From Neorhodopirellula lusitana (GTDB taxonomy: Bacteria; Planctomycetota; Planctomycetia; Pirellulales; Pirellulaceae): a stretch of DNA of 64,000 nucleotides. Within the stretch, counting starts at the first letter, position 1; the number at the start of each line of letters is the position of its first letter. The stretch covers positions 1,240,001 to 1,304,000 of the forward strand of contig NZ_FXUG01000001.1 of the NCBI RefSeq assembly GCF_900182915.1, written 5' to 3'. Under the pieces are notes generated by a model. That model worked only from the letters and a program-made list of their open reading frames with translations. It was not told where the DNA came from and ran no database searches. Shown piece after piece: positions 45,497 through 53,628 of the stretch. The position numbers and the translations under genes are program-made.

Positions 45497-46972
45497 CTAG
45501 CGAGAGAGTCCTGCCGATCGCGATGGATCGGGGGACTGCGTTAGATAGAGGTGCTGGGCCGGTGCGATGACGACCAGGTAGGTGTTGCGTCCGTTGTCGA
45601 GCCGGACTGTGGTTGACCGAGAGGGGCCGATTGAAAAGCCGTCGGGCCCCACGGGAGCTAAGTGGATTGTGTGGTCACCGGCGGGCAATTCTGCTCGCAG
45701 GACCTGGATTTCGCGAGGGAGGAGGCCCCAGCAACGAGTGTCCGCGGTTTCCGTTGCTGACCACGCGTTCGCGGCGGCAAACTGAAAGAACGTTCCGGCG
45801 GTTCCTTGCAGGCCCAGCCCATCTCGGGCTTTGGCGACCGCCATTTCCTTACCCGCCTGACGCAGGAAAGCTCGTGCGATCGTCCAGGGAAGTTCCGCGT
45901 CCGCTTGCGTTTGAACCAGTTGGGCGACGTCGGTTAATGACTGCGTCGCGCCTAATAGTTGTGCATTTTGTAACTGGAAGCCAGGTTGCTGGAGGCCTGG
46001 TGCTGATTGCGAACCGCTTTGGGCCGCCACGGTGACGGCGGCGATTGGTGAGGGAGGGACTAAGACAGAGGGGACTTTGACGGAAGAGATTTTCGGCAGT
46101 CGGGTGACGTCGTCCTTTTTGTCTTCGTCGTGCAACATCAGCGTGGAGGCGATCGAGACGGCGGCGGACGTCACGGGGGCGTCGACAGGCGTTAGTACCG
46201 GACCGCGTCCGACCAGTGCGAATACATAGAGAGCTCCGTTGCCCACTTGGCTGTGGTTGCCGTTCGTGGCCCGGTCGAGATCATCGGCGGCGGGCAGGAA
46301 GTCGGGTTTGATGGCGCTGACGAGTTGGTAGTTGCGTTTGGCGTCGTCGAAGTCGTGGTGGGTGGCTTCTCGCAGGACGCCTCGCATGTAGGGGGCCAAC
46401 GCGAGTTCTTGGTGCGGTGTGGTGTCAAGAAAATCGGGGAAGAACTCTTTGTGTTTGGCCTCGGCGACCTGCCGCAACTTCGCTTGGTGCATGGCGGCTT
46501 GGTTGATGTAGCTTTCCGCGTCCGTTTCGTCGCTGACTAGTGAGCACATGGCCAGCATCGTGCGGATCATGACCTCTTCGTAGCCGGCGGGTTTGAACAC
46601 GCGAGCGGTATCGTCGGTCACCATCGACAGGACTTTCCCGGTCGCTTGTTTCGCGTGGGAGGTCGCGTTTGCCAGTCCAGTGGCCTGGGACGCCTCGCTG
46701 GTTTGGTCGAAACGATCTCGCAAGATTCGAAGCCGTGCGGATGCCGCTTCCGGTTTGCCCGATGCGAGTTCAGCGATGGCCAAATCCAATTGGGCTGGCT
46801 GGGCGAAACGGCCGCCGCCATCGGCAACCTCGCCTAGGATCGTTGTCGCCGCTGATAGATCACCCGCCACGAACGCGTCACGAGCAGTGTCGATCGACAC
46901 CAACTTCGAGGCGCAGCCGGTCAGGGACAGCAGCAAGCAGGTCGCGAATGTGGCCAAGACTCGCTCAATCAT
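45497..46972 (-). CDS. COG3014-like lipoprotein, partner of LpoB-type protein
   Basis: ATG at 46972 opens a lipoprotein signal (MIERVLATFATCLLLSLTGC); the frame also allows ATG at 47014, which would overlap the previous gene by 8 bp. The 491-residue product has helical TPR-like segments (DAFVAGDLSAATTILGEVAD) and the block LALAPYMRGVLREATHHDFD, followed by a beta-rich C-terminal half. This matches what I recall of COG3014, whose genes often stand beside LpoB-type genes. It is probably an outer-membrane-anchored envelope protein; no catalytic motif is seen. Confidence 0.7.
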   Translation of the reverse strand: MIERVLATFATCLLLSLTGCASKLVSIDTARDAFVAGDLSAATTILGEVADGGGRFAQPAQLDLAIAELASGKPEAASARLRILRDRFDQTSEASQATGLANATSHAKQATGKVLSMVTDDTARVFKPAGYEEVMIRTMLAMCSLVSDETDAESYINQAAMHQAKLRQVAEAKHKEFFPDFLDTTPHQELALAPYMRGVLREATHHDFDDAKRNYQLVSAIKPDFLPAADDLDRATNGNHSQVGNGALYVFALVGRGPVLTPVDAPVTSAAVSIASTLMLHDEDKKDDVTRLPKISSVKVPSVLVPPSPIAAVTVAAQSGSQSAPGLQQPGFQLQNAQLLGATQSLTDVAQLVQTQADAELPWTIARAFLRQAGKEMAVAKARDGLGLQGTAGTFFQFAAANAWSATETADTRCWGLLPREIQVLRAELPAGDHTIHLAPVGPDGFSIGPSRSTTVRLDNGRNTYLVVIAPAQHLYLTQSPDPSRSAGLSR

Positions 46973-47006
46973 GTCGAGCTTGGTTCTGTCGAACGAACGA
47001 CTTGGA

Positions 47007-47816
47007 TCAGCCATCGGCTTGGTCGAAGAGGCCGAAGTTCCACCACTTGCCGGTACGAGCCTTGTGGTAGCCCTTGCGGATCTTGGACGATTCCTTGATG
47101 TAGTCGCCGCTTTGAATGTTGACCATTTCCAGGGTCAGCACATAGTCACGCTGGGTTGATTTGTTGCGGTCGGTGGTTCCGGACGTGATTGTGGCGTACA
47201 GCAAGAAATCCACTGGTGTCCCCTGGCGTCCCAGTGCGGCGGCAAAAGCGTCGCGGTTGGCTGGCAAAAACAGGGAGTCGGGGCGAAGACGGGTTTCGAC
47301 CAGGGCGGCATCGACCAGTCGGCGGCTGATGCTGCGGAACGCGTTCCCTGAATTGACCTGGGAATCGATTCGTTCGTAGAGCTGATCTTTGAAGTCGACT
47401 AGTTCTTCGGCGCTTTTGTTCTCGATGCCGATAAAACAGACTCGAGCGGGGCCGGTCACCAGTGGGCCGCCGTGTTCAGGAGCCACGCCGCTCGGATTGA
47501 GTGAGATTTCGCCATCGCTGGACATCGCGTGACTGGCCATCATGGCGGAGGTTTGGCCCGGCATGTATGGCTGCGTCGTGGGGGGGCATCGCCCCAGCAG
47601 TTGAGCGACGGATTCGTCGACGAGCGGATTCCAGGTAGCCGCGCCGGCTTCGTGGCTGCCGACCATGTCCTTGTCGTCGCTGGCGAGAATGTGCCCGTAA
47701 CGGTGGGCGCATCCAGTCGTCACGACTGTCACGACCGCGAAGCAGGCAATCAGCAAGACCGCATGGTTTGCGGTGGCTTGGTCACGAAAAACTAAACGAG
47801 AATCGGTGCCGTCCAT
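47007..47816 (-). CDS. LpoB-like lipoprotein (penicillin-binding-protein activator family)
   Basis: A 269-residue protein with a membrane/lipoprotein signal (LLIACFAVVTVVTTGC, lipid Cys near 36). After a linker of about 70 residues the core domain begins with PARVCFIGIENKSAEELVDF, continues through QLYERIDSQVNSGNAFRSIS, and ends with YVLTLEMVNIQSGDYIKESS and KIRKGYHKA. This is the fold pattern of LpoB/COG3417, whose E. coli member activates PBP1b. It is followed directly by the COG3014-like gene, forming a two-gene lipoprotein operon. A cell-wall role in planctomycetes is inferred. Confidence 0.75.
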   Translation of the reverse strand: MDGTDSRLVFRDQATANHAVLLIACFAVVTVVTTGCAHRYGHILASDDKDMVGSHEAGAATWNPLVDESVAQLLGRCPPTTQPYMPGQTSAMMASHAMSSDGEISLNPSGVAPEHGGPLVTGPARVCFIGIENKSAEELVDFKDQLYERIDSQVNSGNAFRSISRRLVDAALVETRLRPDSLFLPANRDAFAAALGRQGTPVDFLLYATITSGTTDRNKSTQRDYVLTLEMVNIQSGDYIKESSKIRKGYHKARTGKWWNFGLFDQADG

Positions 47817-48247
47817 GGCTTATCAGGCTCTTAAATGTGGGAATCGCCAGAAATTCCGGCTTGGTCGGCTTGTGATTGACCGATCAGTTAGCAAAATGAT
47901 CGGCTCGAACGCCAGTGAACGTTCGCGAAAGTCGTTTTAGCTGATAGAGATCAAGTAAACGGTCAACGTTCGCCGAGTTACCTATTTTAACGGCGTCGCG
48001 GATGTGTTCCATTGGTGGCCGCCTGGCGCCCTCGTCTTTGTCTGCACAGTTTTCTTCCCCACTTTTCCCACTTCGCGTTAATCGATCGCTGATGAGCATT
48101 ACGTTTGCCCCTAGCCAGACCGCCCCAAGCCAGAGTGCATCGAGCCCAAATGCAACCAGTCTGGGCGGAATCACCCAGTCTTCGGATTCAGTGTGGGCCG
48201 CGCCCGCTGAGCCGTTGACCTTGGCCCCAGTGGTCACGTCGCCCCAA
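47817..48247. other. intergenic region upstream of acidic protein gene
   Basis: About 430 bp. Open frames on both strands cross it, but neither shows family features: the minus-strand frame is a Ser-rich mirror of the Asp-coding repeat, and the plus-strand extension is Ser/Ala/Pro-rich. Promoters for the divergent LpoB-like and acidic-protein genes are expected here. Confidence 0.4.
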
Positions 48248-48580
48248 ATGGTTGATGACGACGATGATGATGACGACGACGACGGGGATGACGGCAGCGA
48301 TTCGGATGACAGTTCCAGCGATGGGGCCGAAACACCCGGCTTCGGCGATGACCTGAGCGATGCCGATGACGACATTGATGAGTTCGATGACATCGACGAA
48401 GACGACTTCGACGATGATTTTGACGACGATTTCGAGGAAGAGCTCGATGACGATTACGAAATCGAAATCGATGACGAAATCAGCGCCGAATTTGGTTTGA
48501 ACACCGCTGGCGGTGACGAAGACGAAGCAGCTGATGACGATGACCTGGACGACTTCGAAGATTTTGACGCGATCGACTGA
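48248..48580 (+). CDS. extremely acidic Asp/Glu-rich small protein
   Basis: From ATG at 48248 the product has 110 residues, more than half Asp or Glu (runs of Asp at the start, then FDDDFDDDFEEELDDDYEIE). It ends AADDDDLDDFEDFDAID. The protein is probably disordered. The frame extends upstream to 48002 and other starts (48092) are possible; there is no strong ribosome site to decide. Asp-rich short proteins of this kind are common in planctomycetes, but I know of no assigned function. Cation binding or nucleic-acid mimicry are guesses. Confidence 0.6.
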   Translation: MVDDDDDDDDDDGDDGSDSDDSSSDGAETPGFGDDLSDADDDIDEFDDIDEDDFDDDFDDDFEEELDDDYEIEIDDEISAEFGLNTAGGDEDEAADDDDLDDFEDFDAID

Positions 48581-48682
48581 TCACGTTTGGTAAGAAGTCT
48601 GGGAGGTGTCGCTGGCATTTACGGGTGCCGGTTTTGCTGGAAGCGGATCGAGTGCCGCGTTTGGGTGCCGAGCGTCGCACCG

Positions 48683-48718
48683 GTGATCGCACCGCTAAGG
48701 GTGATCGCACCGCTAAGG
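48683..48718 (+). repeat. perfect 18-bp tandem duplication covering a stop codon
   Basis: Two identical copies of GTGATCGCACCGCTAAGG lie side by side. The second contains the stop codon of the HlyD-type gene (48713-48715, minus strand), so the duplication copied the gene's 3' end. Confidence 0.9.
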
Positions 48719-49690
48719 TTGCTCGATGACGAGACGGCCCCGCATGCCGGGGCGAATGGCTTCGTCGGGGTTACTGACTTCGGCCCACAGTCGGACCTGG
48801 GACGTGACGGGGTTCAATTCATCGGACACAAAGGTCACGGTGCCGGTTAGTGTGACCGAGGCGACGGTTCTGCTTGAATCGAGTGTCTTTTCAGCGGTCC
48901 ACTGAAACGAAACCGGGCGTCCGACCAAAGACCGATCAAATTTTCGGCCGTCTAGGAATCCGCTGACTCGAATTGGGTTGAGCGACACGATTCGGGCTAC
49001 TGGGGCACCGGCTTCGATCCATTGTCCGGTTTGGATGGCGACTTCAGCGACGCGGCCGCTGATTTGAGCACGGATTTGATGTTCGTCGACGCGAAGTTGG
49101 CCGAGGTCCACGGTGGCGGCTTTTTCGTTAGCGGTTGCGTGGGCGACCGCCTGTTCTTGTTGAGCTTGCTCGACGGATAGTTCCGCTTGGTCGATCACCA
49201 GTTGCAAACGATCCATTTCCGTCGCAGTGACGCTGCCGGAATATCGCAGGTTCGCTTCCTTGGATTGCATTAGCTCGCGTCGCCGAACGTCCAGGGTTCG
49301 CCTGGCATACCGCGTGTTGACGTCGTTATCGGCCTGAATCAGTGCGGCCTGGTATGCGGCTTGGGCTGCGGACAGTTCTTTGCGGGCACGTGTGTCATCG
49401 AGTTCGGCAATTAATTGCGTGGGTGCGACTAAGTCGCCTTCTTTGACCGGGCATCCGCGGACCAGGCCGGCGATTGGCGACGCGATCACGGTGTCTTGAA
49501 TGGTCAGTGCTTGGGCGTCCTGGATCACTAGGGGATCTTGGACGCCGGAATTGCTTTGGACGCCGGAAATATCTTGGACGCCGGAAATATCTTGGGCGAT
49601 GGCCTTTTCAGTTGCCGCGGTGACCAAAATCCAGGGAACCACGGCCAATGCCAAACTGGTCAACGCGAGTGTTTTCAGCTGGGTGGTCAT
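48713..49690 (-). CDS. HlyD/RND-type periplasmic adaptor, orphan
   Basis: A 325-residue exported protein. Signal segment TLALTSLALAVVPWILVTAA is followed by a six-residue repeat region (GVQDIS units), then the lipoyl half-motif VIASPIAGLVRGCPVKEGDL. A long coiled-coil hairpin (ARKELSAAQAAYQAALIQAD onward) follows, then the second lipoyl half (QISGRVAEVAIQTGQWIEAG) and a beta-barrel ending PGMRGRLVIEQP. It would bridge an inner-membrane transporter and outer membrane, but no transporter gene is adjacent, so its partner is unknown. Confidence 0.85.
   Translation of the reverse strand: MTTQLKTLALTSLALAVVPWILVTAATEKAIAQDISGVQDISGVQSNSGVQDPLVIQDAQALTIQDTVIASPIAGLVRGCPVKEGDLVAPTQLIAELDDTRARKELSAAQAAYQAALIQADNDVNTRYARRTLDVRRRELMQSKEANLRYSGSVTATEMDRLQLVIDQAELSVEQAQQEQAVAHATANEKAATVDLGQLRVDEHQIRAQISGRVAEVAIQTGQWIEAGAPVARIVSLNPIRVSGFLDGRKFDRSLVGRPVSFQWTAEKTLDSSRTVASVTLTGTVTFVSDELNPVTSQVRLWAEVSNPDEAIRPGMRGRLVIEQP
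49538..49591 (-). repeat. in-frame 18-bp tandem repeat in HlyD-type gene
   Basis: Three 18-bp units sit head to tail just after the signal-peptide region: two identical, and one changed at the end. They encode GVQDIS, GVQDIS and GVQSNS, so they alter the length of the linker between membrane and adaptor without breaking the frame. Confidence 0.85.
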
Positions 49691-49910
49691 CGGATTTGCT
49701 TCGATAGGGATAGGAGTGTCGCGATTAATGGGAGTGCCGCGATTGGTTTACCCGGTCTTTGAAACGATCCGTTGGACGTTGCTTGATCGCTGCCGATACA
49801 GGGAGATTTCAGGTATCTTGGTGGCTCCAGACTAGTTCTTCGCCCGAAAACGGCAATTGAATTCTCTACCTCTGGTTTCCTCCCCCTTAGCCCTCAGCGG
49901 GACCGTTCAG

Positions 49911-50126
49911 ATGCAGCAAGTGAAACTTTTCAAGGGCGTCGATTCGGATTTGCCCGAACTTGAACGCCAAATCAACCGATGGATTCGAAAATCAGGCGTT
50001 CGTGTGCTTTCGATTTCTGGCAACCTATCCAGCTCTCCTGGTGCCTCGGCGGGACCGATGAGTACCTTTTCGGCTGGTGATGTGCTGGTGATTGTCCAAG
50101 TGGAAACGGAAACTCCGCTGGGTTAG
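49911..50126 (+). CDS. hypothetical protein, 71 aa
   Basis: ATG at 49911 begins MQQVKLFKGVDSDLPELERQ INRW and continues to a beta-like end (AGDVLVIVQVETETP). The frame is open from 49857, but this start gives the protein-like portion. The first 35 residues look like a short conserved alpha/beta unit. No signal peptide or known family. It is divergent from the HlyD-type gene. Confidence 0.6.
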   Translation: MQQVKLFKGVDSDLPELERQINRWIRKSGVRVLSISGNLSSSPGASAGPMSTFSAGDVLVIVQVETETPLG

Positions 50127-50559
50127 TGATTGGGTTGGTGGCGCAGTGCTCCGTGATCCGGTTGAAGGCTAGTCAGGCGATCAGCCTGGCAACTTGGTCG
50201 GTGGGCTTGGTTTGATTTTGCCACGGCGGTGTTTCAAGCTGCCTTACATGATTGCAATGGCACGCAAGACGGCGTTCCAGGTCGACCGCTACCTTGAAAG
50301 CCGCATCCTGTGAATACTTCGGGCTCGATCGAAACGGTTGCTGTGATTCATTTTGGCTGTGTTTGATCGGTTTGGCGTTGATGGGTTCGGCTTTCATTTG
50401 CCGAGTAAGTCTTTATCACTCGCGGAGTAAGCACTGGGTTCGGCAACGACTTGTCTGGCAAGTTGGTCCGGCAAGAGTGGACTCGAGCAACCCGCAGTTG
50501 CTTGGTGCCCGACGAACGACTTCCTTTTCTCCTTTGATGCATTCACCTGAGGCTTTATT
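50127..50559. other. intergenic region before the ROK gene
   Basis: About 430 bp with no supported gene on either strand. It probably holds the promoter of the ROK kinase gene. I saw no clear repeat or hairpin. Confidence 0.4.
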
Positions 50560-51528
50560 GTGAAAGACATTTGGATTGGTTTCGATTTGGGTGGCACTAA
50601 GATGCTCGCCGCTGCCGTCGACAACGACATGAAGGTGATTGCTCGCCGCCGTCGCAAGACTCGCGGTCGCGATGGATCGGATAGCGGGATCGCCAGAATC
50701 ATGTCGACGATCAAGCGTCTGCTTGATGAAAATGATATTAAGGCAGACCGCATCGCAGGCATTGGCATCGGTTGTCCGGGGCCGATTGATTTGGACAAGG
50801 GACGTCTAATGATGACGCCGAACCTTGGCTGGGACGACGTTGAAGTAGAGAAAGAACTCAAGAAGCAATTTGATTGCCCGGTTGTCGTTTTGAATGACGT
50901 CGATGCGGGCGTGTACGGCGAGTACCAATTCGGCGCCGCAAAAGGCAGTCGGTGCAGTGTGGGGATTTTCCCAGGCACGGGGATTGGTGGCGGCTGCGTT
51001 TACGAGGGCAAGATCCTGCACGGGGCGGGGATTTCTTGCATGGAGATCGGTCACACCCGAATCAGTAGCGGTGTCAAAAGCAGCGGCGGTGACATGCCTG
51101 GCACGCTGGAATCCGAAGCCAGTCGTCTGACAATCGCAGCCGACGCGGCCAAGCTTGCTTATCGCGGTGAAGCTCCATCGCTTTACAAAAACTCGGGGAC
51201 CGACCTTGCTAGTATCCGCAGTGGAGCGCTTGCGGACTCGGTCAAAAACGGCGACAAGGAAGTCGAGAAAGTGATCCAAGAAGCGTGCAAGGTGATTGGC
51301 TATGCGGTGGTGAATGTGGTTCACATTCTATGCCCCGATACGGTCATCTTGGGCGGCGGCTTGGTCGAAGCGATGGAAGACTTGTTTGTCAAAACCGTCA
51401 GCAAGACAGCGAAAGATTGCTGCATGCCGGTTTACAAGGATCGCTTCAAGGTCGTTGCCGCGAAGTTGGGTGACGACGCTGGCGTGATGGGCTCGGCCGC
51501 CTGGGCGAAAGAAACGTTCGGCAGCTAG
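50560..51528 (+). CDS. ROK-family sugar kinase (glucokinase-like) lacking the zinc motif
   Basis: Starts with GTG at 50560. The 322-residue product has the N-terminal phosphate loop FDLGGTKMLAAAVD, the GIGCPGPIDLDKG region, the catalytic Asp in VVLNDVDAGVYGE, and a second phosphate motif FPGTGIGGGCVYEG. The MEIGHTRI block is present, but the CxCGxxGCxE zinc cluster that normally follows is replaced by SSGGDMPGTLESEAS. The Cys residues are therefore missing while LE is kept. It probably phosphorylates glucose or a related sugar in the cytoplasm, with a zinc-free fold in this region. Confidence 0.85.
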   Translation: MKDIWIGFDLGGTKMLAAAVDNDMKVIARRRRKTRGRDGSDSGIARIMSTIKRLLDENDIKADRIAGIGIGCPGPIDLDKGRLMMTPNLGWDDVEVEKELKKQFDCPVVVLNDVDAGVYGEYQFGAAKGSRCSVGIFPGTGIGGGCVYEGKILHGAGISCMEIGHTRISSGVKSSGGDMPGTLESEASRLTIAADAAKLAYRGEAPSLYKNSGTDLASIRSGALADSVKNGDKEVEKVIQEACKVIGYAVVNVVHILCPDTVILGGGLVEAMEDLFVKTVSKTAKDCCMPVYKDRFKVVAAKLGDDAGVMGSAAWAKETFGS

Positions 51529-51617
51529 AGTTCTGGAAAGCTCAGGCAGCGAAGAATCGCTTGCTTGGCGAATTGGCTTGGTTAGGTCGTTCTTGGAAAT
51601 GCCCTAGCCGCTTGGAT

Positions 51618-51665
51618 GCTGGCTGGGGTGGAAGCTGGCTGAGGTGGAAGCTGGCTGGGGCCGCT
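51618..51665 (+). repeat. three-unit 16-bp tandem repeat
   Basis: GCTGGCTGGGGTGGAA at 51618, a near copy at 51634 with one change, and a partial third unit from 51650. It lies between the convergent ROK and tetraheme cytochrome genes. Confidence 0.8.
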
Positions 51666-51707
51666 TCCGTTCGTCGGGGCTTGGGTCTCGTCGTGTTGGC
51701 GACGGGC

Positions 51708-52796
51708 TTACTTCCAGCGACTTGATGGTGGGATGAAGGCGTCCAGTGCTGTCAAGGTTTCCGGGTTGGTTTGGGCTGCAAAGCGGTACCCGAGCACAGC
51801 CACGATATCGGCGGCGGTGTTCAGTTGATCTTCGTTGTTGAGCCGGAGCTTGACGCTGGCGAAGACCTTCAGGGTTTCATCCAGAATGCTGGAGTCGATT
51901 TTCTGTGCAACGCTTTGTAATCGCTTGGCCGCACGAGCAGTTCGTTGAGCCGCAGTGATTCCATATTTGGCTTTTTGGGTCGCTTTGGCGGTCGCTCGCA
52001 AGCTGGCTTCCAGTTCCGCGATCATGCCGGAGACGAACATCAATCGCAGGCGTCCGATCGAGCTCGGGTCATTTTGGCGACCGTCGGTGCGGACAAAATT
52101 GTGGCGGATCGAGCCTTGGCTCCACGACACGAATTCAAAGTCCAGGCTGCCGGTGGAGTGGCCGCCCACGTTGACGAGTTCTTCGTCCGCGGTCGTGTGG
52201 CATCGCAAGCAGCTTTGGGCAACCAAGAATGCGTTGACCGGGTTTCGCATTCCCAGCTCAATGCTTTTTTCCAATCGCTCCATGCGGTGTTGCGGGCTTT
52301 CAGTGGCTCGGGTGATGTGTTCGCCACCGTAGTTATGGTGGACGTCCAAGTAGTTCTTGGCCGAGCCGTGGCATGATTCACATGCCACGCCTTCGATTGC
52401 ATGAACGCTGCCGGTGGCGGCGTCGGTTTGTTGGGTGTAGTGACAGGCGGCACAGCGGCCGTCGTTCTTGATTGACCGGATCCCGAGTTTGGCTGCGATC
52501 TCTTTCGCTTCGGGGCGTCGGTGAAGTTCATCGAAGGTGTGGTTGTGTGGCGTCGATTGCCAAACCTTGACTTCGTTGGCGTGGCACTTCACGCAGGTCT
52601 CGCTGCCCATGGTCAGGTGTGGGTTGACGGGCGAGGCCGCCGCACCGGCGGACGAGATCGTCCCGGCTTGTGACGAAACCAGAGCGTCGGCACCGGATGC
52701 CTTTTGGAGGAGGACGATCGACACCATTGCGACGATCATTCCGGTTACGACAGTGGGGGCATCCAGGCTACGCGTCAGTCGAGTGAGGGAGTGCAT
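51708..52796 (-). CDS. tetraheme c-type cytochrome (cytochrome c554-like family)
   Basis: A 362-residue protein with one N-terminal membrane/signal helix (about residues 16-34) and four CxxCH heme sites: CVKCH at 68-72, CAACH at 115-119, CESCH at 139-143 and CLRCH at 196-200. Isolated histidines between them (HNHTF, VHHNYGGEH) could be distal ligands. The layout resembles multiheme cytochromes of the c554 type. It acts outside the cytoplasm in electron transfer. No oxidoreductase partner is adjacent, so donor and acceptor are unknown. The C-terminal third is helical and heme-free. Confidence 0.88.
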   Translation of the reverse strand: MHSLTRLTRSLDAPTVVTGMIVAMVSIVLLQKASGADALVSSQAGTISSAGAAASPVNPHLTMGSETCVKCHANEVKVWQSTPHNHTFDELHRRPEAKEIAAKLGIRSIKNDGRCAACHYTQQTDAATGSVHAIEGVACESCHGSAKNYLDVHHNYGGEHITRATESPQHRMERLEKSIELGMRNPVNAFLVAQSCLRCHTTADEELVNVGGHSTGSLDFEFVSWSQGSIRHNFVRTDGRQNDPSSIGRLRLMFVSGMIAELEASLRATAKATQKAKYGITAAQRTARAAKRLQSVAQKIDSSILDETLKVFASVKLRLNNEDQLNTAADIVAVLGYRFAAQTNPETLTALDAFIPPSSRWK

Positions 52797-53324
52797 CGCA
52801 AAATGGCTCTGGTGTTCAAAAAGTGAGTGACTAATGAACGCTAGGCCAGGATTGGCGACCGCGCCGGGGCAAAATTCGAAATCCGGAGCCGACGCGGGTC
52901 TTCGGTTTGCATGAACCTTCGAATTCGACGAATCCGCTTATTCGATTCTTGGAATTCGAGTGGTTAGCTCGGATTTGTCGCGAAGATAGCGAATTCGCAT
53001 GGGGCCGTCGCGCGGGCGATTGGAGCCTCCGGAGCGCGCGGGGAAACGTCGAGTTGGGGGCTGTTGGAGGCCGCCAGGGCGAAATTGAGTCATTGGCCGG
53101 CCTGACGGATGGCAGGTTGGGCGATTCGCGGGGCTCAGGTTGTCTCGTGTCGGCATTCCGCGGACGGCCTTGCGTTGTTACGGCGAAGCTAGAACGGGCG
53201 TAAATGCGGCGGATGCCGCCGGTCTGGACGATCACCCCCTTTCGCGAAAAGGCTGTGGCGTGATAATCCCTCGACGATAACTTCCGTTTCCCTCAACCTG
53301 ACCGATTCACGAGGCCCATCGAAT
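52797..53324. other. intergenic region, no supported gene
   Basis: About 530 bp between the cytochrome gene start and the 58-aa protein gene. Several GAATTC-containing short inverted stretches occur at 52910-53000, and long open frames on both strands have no protein character. Promoters of the two divergent genes should be here. Confidence 0.4.
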
Positions 53325-53501
53325 ATGCCTGGAACCGAACGACGCCGCGAAATCCGCCGCCTGCGAAGCCGCCGTAAGAAAACCGCTCAACTGATCAAGC
53401 GAGCTAACGCCGGAACAATCGAAAAGGCAGAAGCCGCCCGCAAACTTCGCCGCATGACTCCCGGTGCCGAAGTCGTGATCGCACGAGAAGGCTTGAAGTA
53501 G
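53325..53501 (+). CDS. very basic 58-aa protein
   Basis: ATG at 53325 with a GAGG site upstream opens a 58-codon frame: MPGTERRREIRRLRSRRKKT, then AQLIKRANAGTIEKAEAARK, ending PGAEVVIAREGLK with TAG. About one third of the residues are Arg or Lys, and the N-terminal half should form an amphipathic helix. The size and charge recall small planctomycete-specific proteins such as DUF6800, but that link is from memory. It is 127 bp upstream of the ABC transporter operon. RNA or ribosome binding is a guess from charge. Confidence 0.65.
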   Translation: MPGTERRREIRRLRSRRKKTAQLIKRANAGTIEKAEAARKLRRMTPGAEVVIAREGLK

Positions 53502-53628
53502 TCTGCTCGGCATTGCCGGCGAAATTTTCCTTGTAGCTACCGAACCATTGCCCACGCGTGCTCGTAACCGTGGGCAAATTCTTTTACACCTTCAACGTTC
53601 TTTTTAACCACCAACGGAAATTGACTTG

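Noticed and set aside
47884-48393. Minus-strand frame with a Ser-run protein
   Set aside because: The Ser run is only the complement of the GAC/GAT repeat of the acidic gene; the rest has no recognisable features.
53307-53555. Minus-strand 82-codon frame
   Set aside because: It mirrors the 58-aa basic protein gene, which has a ribosome site and a more coherent sequence.
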